Assembly (NCBI GenBank): GCA_044224215.1 | Contig: JBGAKX010000039.1 | Location: 1-34,292, forward strand | Direction: 5' to 3' | From: DAOMFM01 sp035429825 | GTDB lineage: Bacteria; Acidobacteriota; Blastocatellia; UBA7656; JADIYM01 | DNA length: 34,292 nucleotides | In this document: positions 7,046 through 17,470 of the stretch, in pieces | Layout: each line of letters begins with the position of its first letter | Position numbering within the stretch: position 1 is the stretch's first letter | Translations under genes and position numbers: made by a program | Notes under the pieces: model-generated | What the model was told of the DNA's origin: nothing | The model's input: only the letters and a program-made list of their open reading frames with translations | Database searches by the model: none

Positions 7046-9109
7046 CTACCAGATCACGCAGCGCGACGAATCCGGGCGCACCATCGGCTGACCCGCGGCG
7101 CATTTGAACGCGTCGGTGAACGCGGGCATGTTCGACAGCGGGCCGTTCACGCGAAACCTCGACACCGGGTGCGGGTCGGTGTCGATCCCGAGCAGCGTGT
7201 ACTGCGCCCGGGCATTCTCGGCCCACACCTGCGCCCACCCGAGAAAGAACCGTTGCTCGGGCGTGAACCCGTCGACGTCCGGAGGACGCGGCTTCCCCTT
7301 GAGCGATCTCTGAAACGCCGCATATGCGATCGTCAGCCCGCCAAGGTCCGCTATCGACTCGCCGGCGACGAGCTTTCCGTTCAGGTTCTTTCCCTCGGCA
7401 ACGTAACCGCTGAACTGGTCCTCAACGCATTTGGCTCGAGCCTTGAAGTTCGTCAGATCCTGCTCGGCCCACCAGTTCTTCAGATTGCCCTGCGCGTCGA
7501 ACTGGCTTCCCTCGTCGTCGAACGCGTGCGTCATCTCGTGGCCGATGACTGCCCCGATCCCGCCGTAATTGATCGCATCGTCCGCGTTCGGATCAAAGAA
7601 CGGAGGCTGGAGGATTCCGGCCGGGAACACGATCTCGTTCATCAGCGGGTTGTAGTACGCATTCACGGTCGGCGGCGACATGCCCCACTCGAGCCGGTCG
7701 ACCGGCTTCCCGATCTTCGCGAGATCGCGCGCGTTCTCGAATTCCCTCGACCGGAGAACGTTCAGAATGAACGGTCCGCGATCGACCTGGAGTTTTGCGT
7801 AGTCGCGCCATGCATCCGGATACCCGATCTTCCGGACGAATGCGTCCAACTTTCCGATAGCCTGCTTTCGCGTGGCGTCGCTCATCCACGGCAGCGTCGC
7901 GAGGTCATCCTTGAGCGCCGCCGACAGGTTGTTCACCATCTCGAGCATGCGCGCCTTGGCCGCCGGCGTGAACGTCTTGCGAACGTAGAGCTGCCCAAGC
8001 GCCTCGCCAAGCGCACGGTCCGTTGCGCGAACGCGGCGCTTCCACAGGGGCTGGTTCTCGGTCGTTCCGGTCAGCACGCGTCCCTTGAAGTCAAAGTCCT
8101 CGTCGACGAATTTCGCCGGCAGGCTGCGCGCCGTCGAGTCGATCAGGCGCCATCGCAGGTAGACCTTCCAGTCGGCGAGCGGTGTCGCCGTGAGCTCCTT
8201 GTTGAGCCCCTTGAAGAAATCGACGTGCGCAACGTTGATCGCGTCGATGGGCGGTGCTCCGATCCGCGAGAAGTACCCGGGCCAGTCGAAATCCGGCGTG
8301 AGTTGCTTCAGCTCCGCAACGGTCATCTTGTGGTAGACGTTGTTCGGATCGCGCTGATCGACAATCGGCATCGATGCCGTCGCAAGACGCGTCTCGAGCG
8401 CCATGACCGTCGCGGCGTTGGACGTTGCCGTCGCCTGATCGTCGCCGAGAAGCACGAACATCCGTGCAACGTGCTCGACGTAGGCCTTGCGGATCTCCTT
8501 GTAGCGCTCGTCGTCCTTGAGGTAGTAGTCGCGCTCGGGAAGCCCAAGGCCTCCCTGCACGGCCTCGCCGATGACCTTTGTCGACTCCTTCGCATCCTGC
8601 GAGGAGCCGAAACCGAACGCAGCGTCGACGCCGAGGACCTGGAGCCGTGCAATCGTCGCCTGCAGCGACGCAACGTCCGCGATCGCCGCGATCCGTTTGA
8701 ACTCGGGGTCGAGCGGCGTGATTCCGGCGGCATCGATCTTCGCGGTGTCCATGCCGCTGGCATAGAAATCGCCGATCTTCCGATCGGGGCTGCCGGCCGG
8801 CGCAGACGTGTTCGCGGCTGCTTCGTCGCAGATCGTCCGAAGGACGTTCAGGTTCCGCTCGGCGAGCTCATCGAAGCGGCCCCACGACGGATAGGCCGCC
8901 GGAATCGGGTTCTTCTCGAGCCAGCCGCCGTTGGCGAACTGGTAGAAGTCCTCGCACGGTTTGCACTTGGGATCGAGATTCGCCCGGTCGAAACCGTGTG
9001 TGGCGGAAGCCTCGTCGGGAGGGCCTGCGACGACCACTCGCGAGCCGGCGCCACCGGCCAAGACTGCGAATACGAGACACAAGGAAGCGAGCCGTGATCT
9101 ACGTTTCAT
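7046..9109 (-). CDS. secreted M13 (neprilysin/PepO) family zinc metallopeptidase
   Basis: This 687-residue endopeptidase is expected in the periplasm or outside the cell. I start it at the ATG at 9109 (KRRSRLASLCLVF follows), because the basic start plus hydrophobic core makes a normal signal peptide; a TTG at 9118 in the same frame is less likely. The mature N-terminus has the M13_N signature DPKCKPCEDFYQFANGGW. The substrate-binding NAYYNP motif precedes the zinc site HEMTH (His524, Glu525, His528), and GESIADLGG supplies the third ligand Glu584 and Asp588. The protein ends in CVIW, the family's usual C-terminus. All catalytic residues are intact and the length is normal. Such enzymes cleave short peptides. 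It is followed by the small secreted protein at 6470-7036. Confidence 0.95.
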   Translation of the reverse strand: MKRRSRLASLCLVFAVLAGGAGSRVVVAGPPDEASATHGFDRANLDPKCKPCEDFYQFANGGWLEKNPIPAAYPSWGRFDELAERNLNVLRTICDEAAANTSAPAGSPDRKIGDFYASGMDTAKIDAAGITPLDPEFKRIAAIADVASLQATIARLQVLGVDAAFGFGSSQDAKESTKVIGEAVQGGLGLPERDYYLKDDERYKEIRKAYVEHVARMFVLLGDDQATATSNAATVMALETRLATASMPIVDQRDPNNVYHKMTVAELKQLTPDFDWPGYFSRIGAPPIDAINVAHVDFFKGLNKELTATPLADWKVYLRWRLIDSTARSLPAKFVDEDFDFKGRVLTGTTENQPLWKRRVRATDRALGEALGQLYVRKTFTPAAKARMLEMVNNLSAALKDDLATLPWMSDATRKQAIGKLDAFVRKIGYPDAWRDYAKLQVDRGPFILNVLRSREFENARDLAKIGKPVDRLEWGMSPPTVNAYYNPLMNEIVFPAGILQPPFFDPNADDAINYGGIGAVIGHEMTHAFDDEGSQFDAQGNLKNWWAEQDLTNFKARAKCVEDQFSGYVAEGKNLNGKLVAGESIADLGGLTIAYAAFQRSLKGKPRPPDVDGFTPEQRFFLGWAQVWAENARAQYTLLGIDTDPHPVSRFRVNGPLSNMPAFTDAFKCAAGQPMVRPDSSRCVIW

Positions 9110-9166
9110 CCAGCACAAATATCACGACTTTGCAGCAGTCTTCCAGATCGAATAGGCTGTGCCGCG

Positions 9167-10537
9167 ATGCCGACGACCTGGCCACGCGGCGTGAACGTCG
9201 CACTCGTCCTCTTCACGGTCTTCTCGGTCGCGCTGACCGTGCGCGTCCTGTACCGGATCGACCGGTCGGCGCGGTTCGACGAGATCATGCCGTACCAGTC
9301 GTTCATCAGCCATCGGCGCGCCGAGCGCATCCTGGCCGGCGAAGGCATTCTCGTGTGGGACGACACGAATCCCCGGCTCCTCCGGCAAATCCGACGGCCG
9401 CCCGGTTTTCCGGCGTTCCTCGCGGCGATCTACACGTTCACTGGTCCCGATCTGAGGCGCGCCCAACTCGTGCAGGTGCTTCTGGATTCGCTCGCTGCCG
9501 CGCTGGTCGCCGCCATCGGCATCTGGCTTGTCGGCATGCGCGCGGGTGCAACCGCGGGTCTTCTATACGCGTTCTCGCCGCACTTGTCGGCGTTCGCGAA
9601 CATCGTGACACCGGACGCTCCCGCAGCGTGGCCCGTGCTCGCGGGTGTCGCGTTGTTCATCTGCGCGCTCCGCCGCACGGACCGGTGGTCGTTCAGGCTG
9701 GCGGCCGTCGGAGGCCTGCTGATCGGCGTGTCGTGCTGGCTCACTGCGCAGGGCCTGACGCTGCCGATCGCGCTCGCAGCAGCTGGCCTCATCGTCGCAT
9801 CGCCCGACCAACGAAAACGGAGCGTTGCCCTCGGCGCGACGATGGCGCTCACGGTTGCGCTCGTCGTCGCACCGCTCACGATCCGGAACGTCGCGATCTA
9901 CGGCGCGCTCGTGCCGATCCGTCCCGGTCTCGGCACCACGTTGCTCGAAGGGCTTGGCGTGTACGACGCGTCGCTGCCGGCCACGGACGGCGAGCTTCTG
10001 ACCGACGAAGCGGCCCGGTTCGGTCGCCCCGACTACGAACGCGCGCTCTACAGTCCCGACGGGCTCGAGCGCGAGCACGACCGGCTCGATCGGGCGCTCG
10101 CCGTCATTGCCGCGCGCCCGTTCTGGTTCGTGCGCGTGATGTTCGACCGTATGGGATTGATGATGACGTACGAGTACGAGGGCGACCTGCCGTGGCCTGA
10201 CAATACGGCATATGCCGCGTCGGTCGAGCGTGGGAACGGCAATTTCGCGGAACGCGCGCTGCGGCGAGGGATCATCGCGGTCCACTGGGTCGTGTACAGG
10301 TCGTGGTTGATCTGGGCGTTGATCGCCGCCGGAATCGCGTGGCTCGTCAGGTCCGGACAATGGCGCACGGCGGTGCTCGTCGGGCTCGTGCCGCTCCATC
10401 ATCTGGTACTGCAGTCGCTGCTGCTGACTGAGTACAAGTACGCGCTGCCGATCCACGCGTGGCTGTTCCTTCTCGCGGGATGCGCGGTCTGCTGGACGGA
10501 GAGCGCCAAAGGCGCCGGTACTTCTCCCGTCGAGTAG
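9167..10537 (+). CDS. GT-C fold glycosyltransferase, GT39/ArnT-like
   Basis: This 456-residue integral membrane protein has about nine or ten transmembrane segments and one larger extracytoplasmic loop (about residues 250-365). After the first segment comes RFDEIMPY, with Asp38-Glu39 in the place of the acidic catalytic motif of the GT-C first loop. RRPPGFPAFLA matches the PPGYP motif of dolichyl-phosphate-mannose and ArnT-type enzymes, and APLTIRNVAIYG matches their PWTxRN motif. These enzymes take a sugar from a polyprenyl-phosphate carrier and add it to lipid or protein outside the inner membrane. The acceptor and sugar are unknown. It stands alone, divergent from the M13 peptidase (57 bp apart), and ends at a symmetric repeat element. 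Confidence 0.8.
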   Translation: MPTTWPRGVNVALVLFTVFSVALTVRVLYRIDRSARFDEIMPYQSFISHRRAERILAGEGILVWDDTNPRLLRQIRRPPGFPAFLAAIYTFTGPDLRRAQLVQVLLDSLAAALVAAIGIWLVGMRAGATAGLLYAFSPHLSAFANIVTPDAPAAWPVLAGVALFICALRRTDRWSFRLAAVGGLLIGVSCWLTAQGLTLPIALAAAGLIVASPDQRKRSVALGATMALTVALVVAPLTIRNVAIYGALVPIRPGLGTTLLEGLGVYDASLPATDGELLTDEAARFGRPDYERALYSPDGLEREHDRLDRALAVIAARPFWFVRVMFDRMGLMMTYEYEGDLPWPDNTAYAASVERGNGNFAERALRRGIIAVHWVVYRSWLIWALIAAGIAWLVRSGQWRTAVLVGLVPLHHLVLQSLLLTEYKYALPIHAWLFLLAGCAVCWTESAKGAGTSPVE

Positions 10538-10543
10538 GCCGGC

Positions 10544-10802
10544 GGACCCTTTCAGGGTCCAACACGCGATGTTGCAATTCCGGGGGTCGTCGTCGCGCTC
10601 CGCGCTCCTCGACCCCCGGCTATTCTCACGCACCCCTTCGGGGTGCTCGAAATGACTTGCCGGGTGAGCGCTTATGGAACGCCTCACGCCGATCTGATCG
10701 AGGCACGCCGTAGGCGTGCGGGAGAATAGCCCGGGATCGAGGAGCGCAGCGACGATGACCCCGGGTTCGCCACACGATGGCCAACGACCCTGTAAGGGTC
10801 GG
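10544..10802. repeat. nested inverted-repeat element (REPIN-like) between convergent genes
   Basis: The whole 259-bp spacer is built symmetrically about position ~10674. From outside inward come paired perfect hairpins: GGACCCT-ttc-AGGGTCC (10544-10560) against CGACCCT-gta-AGGGTCG (10786-10802); a CCGGGGGTCG...CGACCCCCGG stem (10580-10619) against its inverted, diverged copy (10731-10766); and GCACCCC-ttc-GGGGTGC (10630-10646) against GCACGCC-gta-GGCGTGC (10704-10720). A GTGAG/CTCAC pair lies at the centre. The two halves share GAGAATAGC and GAGGAGCGC in opposite orientation. It contains no coding potential that I trust. It resembles paired REP sequences and could also end transcription from both sides. 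Confidence 0.8.
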
Positions 10803-10808
10803 CTCGCC

Positions 10809-13502
<2,694 letters not shown>

Positions 13503-13509
13503 GATCTGG

Positions 13510-14487
13510 CTAGAGGCTGGCAGCGATGCGGGCCGCCCCGTAGAGCGCGGTCTTTGGCTCGAGTATGACGCGCACCGGGATCTTCTCCATCATCGCGGCG
13601 AATCGACCTTTCTGTGTGAACGAGGCAAGAAACGCTCCGTCCTTGAGCTTCTTGAGAATCTTCGGGGCAATGCCGCCGCCGACGTAGACGCCGCGCGTCG
13701 CCATGAACATCAGCGCAAGATTGCCCGCCATCGCGCCGTACATCGAGACGAACAAGTCCATCGACCGGACGGCGAGCTCGGACGACCCGTCGAGCGCCGC
13801 CTTGGCAATCTCGGCCGCCGGATCGCCGGCCGCGATGCGCTCGCCAAGCCAATCCTGCTCAGCGCGAGGGTCGGCGTCGCGAAAGTACAGGTAGATGTGG
13901 TGGAGTCCCGGTCCCGACACCACCCGGTCGTAACTGACACGGCCGAAACGCTGCCGAAGATACTCGAGCAGGCCAAACTCGACGGCGTTGCGCGGAGCAA
14001 AGTCGATGTGCCCGCCTTCGGTCGGCACAGGAACGGCATGCCCGTCGATGTAAACAAGGCCGGTCATGCCGCATCCCGTTCCCGCCGAGATGACCGCAGC
14101 ATTGCCCTGGTTCGTCGGCACACCCTCGTTGAGCATGTGCATTTGTGCCGGGCCAAGCATCGATATTCCCGTTGCATTGGCAACGAGGTCGTTGACGATT
14201 CGAACTCTCTCTGTCCCCAGCAGTGCGCCAAGGCCCGACTCCGACACCCGCCACGGGAGGTTTGGCGTGACCACAGTCCCATCGACGACGGGGCCTGCGA
14301 TGCCGAACGCGGCGCTGCGAACAGTGCACGCATGTTGCGCGAGAAAGCCCTCGAGGATTCGCTCGAACGAGGCAAACTGCCGGCTCGGGAAGCTCCCCTC
14401 GGCGACAGGCGTTCGGAACTCCGCGTCCTCGTCGTTGAACAGCGCAAGATTTGTCTTTGTCCCTCCAACATCGCCCGCAAGGATCAT
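13510..14487 (-). CDS. glk: glucokinase
   Basis: ATP-dependent phosphorylation of glucose to glucose-6-phosphate. The protein opens with MILAGDVGGTKTNLALF, the phosphate-1 motif of the Glk (PF02685) branch of the hexokinase superfamily. NLPWRV and VNDLVANA are the sugar-binding region, SAGTGCGMTGL the phosphate-2 loop, EGGHIDFAPRN the glucose-contacting segment, and YVGGGIAPKIL the adenosine motif. Length (325 residues) is normal. I start at the ATG at 14487 because family members begin two or three residues before ILAGD; a GTG at 14493 is in frame. A 118-bp gap without visible promoter separates it from opcA upstream, and the glucosidase follows 22 bases after the start of its stop region. 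All catalytic motifs look intact. Confidence 0.93.
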   Translation of the reverse strand: MILAGDVGGTKTNLALFNDEDAEFRTPVAEGSFPSRQFASFERILEGFLAQHACTVRSAAFGIAGPVVDGTVVTPNLPWRVSESGLGALLGTERVRIVNDLVANATGISMLGPAQMHMLNEGVPTNQGNAAVISAGTGCGMTGLVYIDGHAVPVPTEGGHIDFAPRNAVEFGLLEYLRQRFGRVSYDRVVSGPGLHHIYLYFRDADPRAEQDWLGERIAAGDPAAEIAKAALDGSSELAVRSMDLFVSMYGAMAGNLALMFMATRGVYVGGGIAPKILKKLKDGAFLASFTQKGRFAAMMEKIPVRVILEPKTALYGAARIAASL

Positions 14488-14611
14488 AGACACCTAACCG
14501 TTTGCGGAGGCACGGCCCTCGAAAGCCCCGGCTCCGCACTCCCCTGTTCTGCCGTCGAGGCCAGCCGCGAGCCCCGCCAACGCGCCGCCGCGCCGACACA
14601 TCCTCCGTTGC

Positions 14612-15733
14612 CTAGTCCTGCTTGATCGACCCGATCTGGCCCGCGACCCTGATCGCCGCCTCGTACAACCGGTCGTGTCCCGAGATGGACAGTTCCGTGG
14701 CAAGCAATTCGCCCTCGTTCTTTGAGCGATATGCAAGCACGCGACTTGTATGCAGCGTGCCGTGCATCCAGATCTCCGACGAGAGTTGCTTCAGCTCGTT
14801 CCGCATCACCCGGAACTGTGCGCCGTCGTCGCCGCTGACCCCGAGCGTGGCGCTCGCGAGCAGATCCTGGAATCCCTCGCGCACAACCGGCACAAACGTT
14901 GTGACGATCTCGCGGCCGTTCTTGCGGAACACGAAACGGTTGTTGTTCCCATCGTGGGACGATGCATCCGCGTCGAGCGTCCATTGGAGCCGTTCGGCAA
15001 GCCAGGAGGCCAGCAATATAGAACGCGTCGTGATGTCGGAGTGCTCGGTGTGCGGATGATATTCGATTGTCAGGCTGTCCACCCGGTCGAGATACGGCCG
15101 GTGGTCAGGCATGTCATAGAAGCTTGCGATCAACTCGCGCCACGGCGTAAGCCGCTGCCACGCAAAATCGGTGAGCGCGGGGAAATCGACGCCGGACGCA
15201 AGAACCTGAGCGAGTCGAACAAAGCCTTCGCGCGGCGTGGAGCTCACCGTCGAGTCGAACAACACGCGGTCCGCCATCTTGATCAGGTGGTTGAAGACGT
15301 AGTTGTCGAGATCCGGCGCCGCCCGCCACCACAGAAAGACGGGAACGTCGGGCGCCAGCAACTGCGCCACGGCGCTTGGCAATTCGTCCGCCCCGGATCC
15401 GAGCGCCGTGAAATTGACCTGTTCGCAACTGAGCTGCTTGGATCGCTGACCCGCCACGCGGCACGCAGCGGTCACGACCGCCTCGACACTCGACTCCGTA
15501 GACGTCGGCTCGACCGACAGCACGAGAACCCGGGCCGGGTGCATCTCGGTCACCGCATAGATCGTGTCTTCGAGGTTCGCACTGGAGGCCGACTTCTCGT
15601 CATAGATGATGAGAGTGAGCACCCGAGCACGAGTGACGGCGCGCTGCTCCTCGTCGCCGGCAGCTTCCTCTCGCCAGAGTTCGGCCAGATCGCGCTCGAT
15701 TGCAGAGATGTTGATTCCGGTTGATGTCGTCAT
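14612..15733 (-). CDS. opcA: glucose-6-phosphate dehydrogenase assembly protein OpcA
   Basis: This 373-residue protein belongs to the OpcA family, which in cyanobacteria and actinobacteria binds and activates glucose-6-phosphate dehydrogenase. Family hallmarks seen are THxxR-like AVTEMHPARVLVL near residue 70, the CEQV strand, LLAPDVPVFLWWRAAP (a very typical OpcA segment) and WQRLTPWRELIASFYD. The start is the ATG at 15733, not an upstream in-frame codon, because GGAGG at 15745-15741 lies 7 nt before it, directly after the zwf stop (17-bp gap), and because the extra upstream residues look like translated leader. It is co-transcribed with zwf. Placement between zwf and glk fits a role in feeding glucose carbon into NADPH production. 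Confidence 0.92.
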   Translation of the reverse strand: MTTSTGINISAIERDLAELWREEAAGDEEQRAVTRARVLTLIIYDEKSASSANLEDTIYAVTEMHPARVLVLSVEPTSTESSVEAVVTAACRVAGQRSKQLSCEQVNFTALGSGADELPSAVAQLLAPDVPVFLWWRAAPDLDNYVFNHLIKMADRVLFDSTVSSTPREGFVRLAQVLASGVDFPALTDFAWQRLTPWRELIASFYDMPDHRPYLDRVDSLTIEYHPHTEHSDITTRSILLASWLAERLQWTLDADASSHDGNNNRFVFRKNGREIVTTFVPVVREGFQDLLASATLGVSGDDGAQFRVMRNELKQLSSEIWMHGTLHTSRVLAYRSKNEGELLATELSISGHDRLYEAAIRVAGQIGSIKQD

Positions 15734-15750
15734 ATGCGCACCTCCCCAGC

Positions 15751-17292
15751 CTATAGCCGCCGCCAGCGGTGGCCGGCGCGCGCGAGCAGGTCGTCTGAGG
15801 CCTTGGGACCCCACGAACCGGCCTCGTAGTTGGGGAACTCGTTACCAGGTAGTTCCTCGGCCCAACGGTCGAGGATCGGCGTCACGATCTCCCAGCCACG
15901 CTGGGTCATGTCGCGACGTGCGAACAGTGTCGAGTCACCCAGAATGCAATCGAGGATGAGCCGCTCGTATGCCTCCGCGAGCCGTGCGCCGAACGACGAC
16001 CCGTACCGGAAGTCCATGTTGACCCCGCGAATCGTCGTCGTCTGCCCGGGAACCTTTGCGTCGAACCGCAGCGTGATTCCCTCGTTCGGTTGAATGCGGA
16101 TGATCAGCACGTTCTGTTCGATCGTTCCGCCGACCATGTCGCCGAACAGGCGGTGCGGCGCCTCCTTGAACTGTATGGCGATCTCGGTGATTCGCCGCGC
16201 ACAGCGCTTGCCGGACCGGATATAGAACGGAACGCCGGCCCATCGCCAGTTGTCGAACGTGAGCTTGAGCGACGCGAACGTCTCGGTGGGCGAGTCGGGA
16301 GCGACGCCCGTCTCCTCGCGATAGCCGGGAACGCTCTTGCCCGCCACGTGGCCCGGACCGTACTGCCCGCGCACCGCGATATTGGGCACCGCGTCGTGCG
16401 TGATCGCCTTGACGGCCTCCATGACCTTGATCTTCTCGTCGCGCACGGAGTCCGACTTCAGGTTGATCGGCGGCTCCATGGCCACGACCGACAGCACCTG
16501 GAACACGTGGTTCTGGATCATGTCGCGAACCACGCCCGTGCCCTCGTAGTACGAGCCGCGGCCCTCGACGCCAACCGTCTCGGCGTTCGTCACCTGCACG
16601 TTGTCCACGTAGTTCCGGTTCCAGAGCGGCTCAAAGATTCCGTTCGCAAACCGGAACGCGAGGAGGTTCTGAACCGTCTCCTTGCCGAGGTAGTGGTCGA
16701 TTCGATAGACCTGATCCTCGGTGAGCACCTTGCTTACGTTCTCGTTCAGTTCGATCGCCGATTCCAGGCTGTGGCCGATCGGCTTCTCGATGATCACCCG
16801 GCGCCACTTTGCGCCGTCGGGCTGAACGAGCTTCGCGTCGCCGAGCTTGTCTACGATCAGCGAGAACGCGCTCGGCGCCGTCGACAGGTAGAACACGCGA
16901 TTGCCGGCGGTTCCGCGCTCGGGCTCGACCGCTGCCAGCTTGGCGCCAAGCCGGGCGTACGTGGCCGGGTCATCGAACTCGCCCGAGACGTAGTAGAGCC
17001 CTGCCGCAAAACTCGACCACACCGCTTCGTCGAGCTCCTCGCCACCCGAAAACTCGATCACGGATGCACGCATCGACGTCCGGAAGTCCTCGTCGCTCGT
17101 CTCGCGGCGCGCAACCCCGATCACGGCGATCTCGGCGGGCAGCAGTCTGTTCTGCGCGAGGTGATAGAGCGCCGGAACCAGTTTCCGTTTGGTCAGGTCG
17201 CCGGATGCGCCAAAGATCACGACCGTGCACGGATCAGCCGTGCGTTCAAGTCTCACACCTTCTCGCAAGGGATTGTCTGTTGAGGATGCCAC
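15751..17292 (-). CDS. zwf: glucose-6-phosphate 1-dehydrogenase
   Basis: Oxidises glucose-6-phosphate to 6-phosphogluconolactone with NAD(P)+, the first step of the oxidative pentose phosphate pathway. Seen are the dinucleotide fingerprint GASGDLTKRKL (28-38), VIIEKPIGHSLES (167-178) and the active-site RIDHYLGKE (197-205) with catalytic His. YYEGTGVVRDMIQNH, VPFYIRSGKR and RLILDCILGD mark the C-terminal domain. At 513 residues it is full length. The start is GTG at 17292, supported by AGGAG 6 nt upstream (17303-17299). It heads the zwf-opcA-glk-glucosidase run. The 178-bp spacer upstream has a TTGACA at 17398-17393 but no matching -10 box, so its promoter is unresolved. Confidence 0.97.
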   Translation of the reverse strand: MASSTDNPLREGVRLERTADPCTVVIFGASGDLTKRKLVPALYHLAQNRLLPAEIAVIGVARRETSDEDFRTSMRASVIEFSGGEELDEAVWSSFAAGLYYVSGEFDDPATYARLGAKLAAVEPERGTAGNRVFYLSTAPSAFSLIVDKLGDAKLVQPDGAKWRRVIIEKPIGHSLESAIELNENVSKVLTEDQVYRIDHYLGKETVQNLLAFRFANGIFEPLWNRNYVDNVQVTNAETVGVEGRGSYYEGTGVVRDMIQNHVFQVLSVVAMEPPINLKSDSVRDEKIKVMEAVKAITHDAVPNIAVRGQYGPGHVAGKSVPGYREETGVAPDSPTETFASLKLTFDNWRWAGVPFYIRSGKRCARRITEIAIQFKEAPHRLFGDMVGGTIEQNVLIIRIQPNEGITLRFDAKVPGQTTTIRGVNMDFRYGSSFGARLAEAYERLILDCILGDSTLFARRDMTQRGWEIVTPILDRWAEELPGNEFPNYEAGSWGPKASDDLLARAGHRWRRL

Positions 17293-17298
17293 TGCTCG

Positions 17299-17303
17299 CT
17301 CCT
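17299..17303 (-). promoter_or_regulatory. ribosome binding site fixing the GTG start of zwf
   Basis: AGGAG on the minus strand lies 6 nt before the GTG at 17292. No ATG with comparable spacing exists nearby. Confidence 0.75.
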
Positions 17304-17423
17304 TTCGGTATGTGTGTGGGTCGCATGCCAGCCACCCATCATTTCGGGACGTACCAACAGGTCGTCCCTGTGCCGGTCCGTCAGTCAGTGCTTGTCAATA
17401 CCGGCTTTCGCCAGAGACAACGA

Positions 17424-17451
17424 CGCGGGGAGCATAAAACAACTCCCCGCG
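17424..17451 (-). terminator. perfect hairpin after the multiheme cytochrome gene
   Basis: CGCGGGGAG and CTCCCCGCG form a perfect 9-bp stem around a 10-nt A-rich loop (cataaaacaa). The hairpin begins 19 nt beyond the cytochrome stop at 17471. No U-tract follows on either strand, so it is a Rho-type stabilising hairpin or an imperfect terminator. The same block lies about 130 bp before the zwf start. Confidence 0.55.
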
Positions 17452-17470
17452 ACGAGGTTTCCGCAGAGTG

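Noticed and set aside
17393..17398. Perfect TTGACA on the minus strand upstream of zwf
   Set aside because: No -10-like hexamer occurs 15-19 nt downstream, where the sequence is CCGGCAC-rich, so I do not call a promoter.
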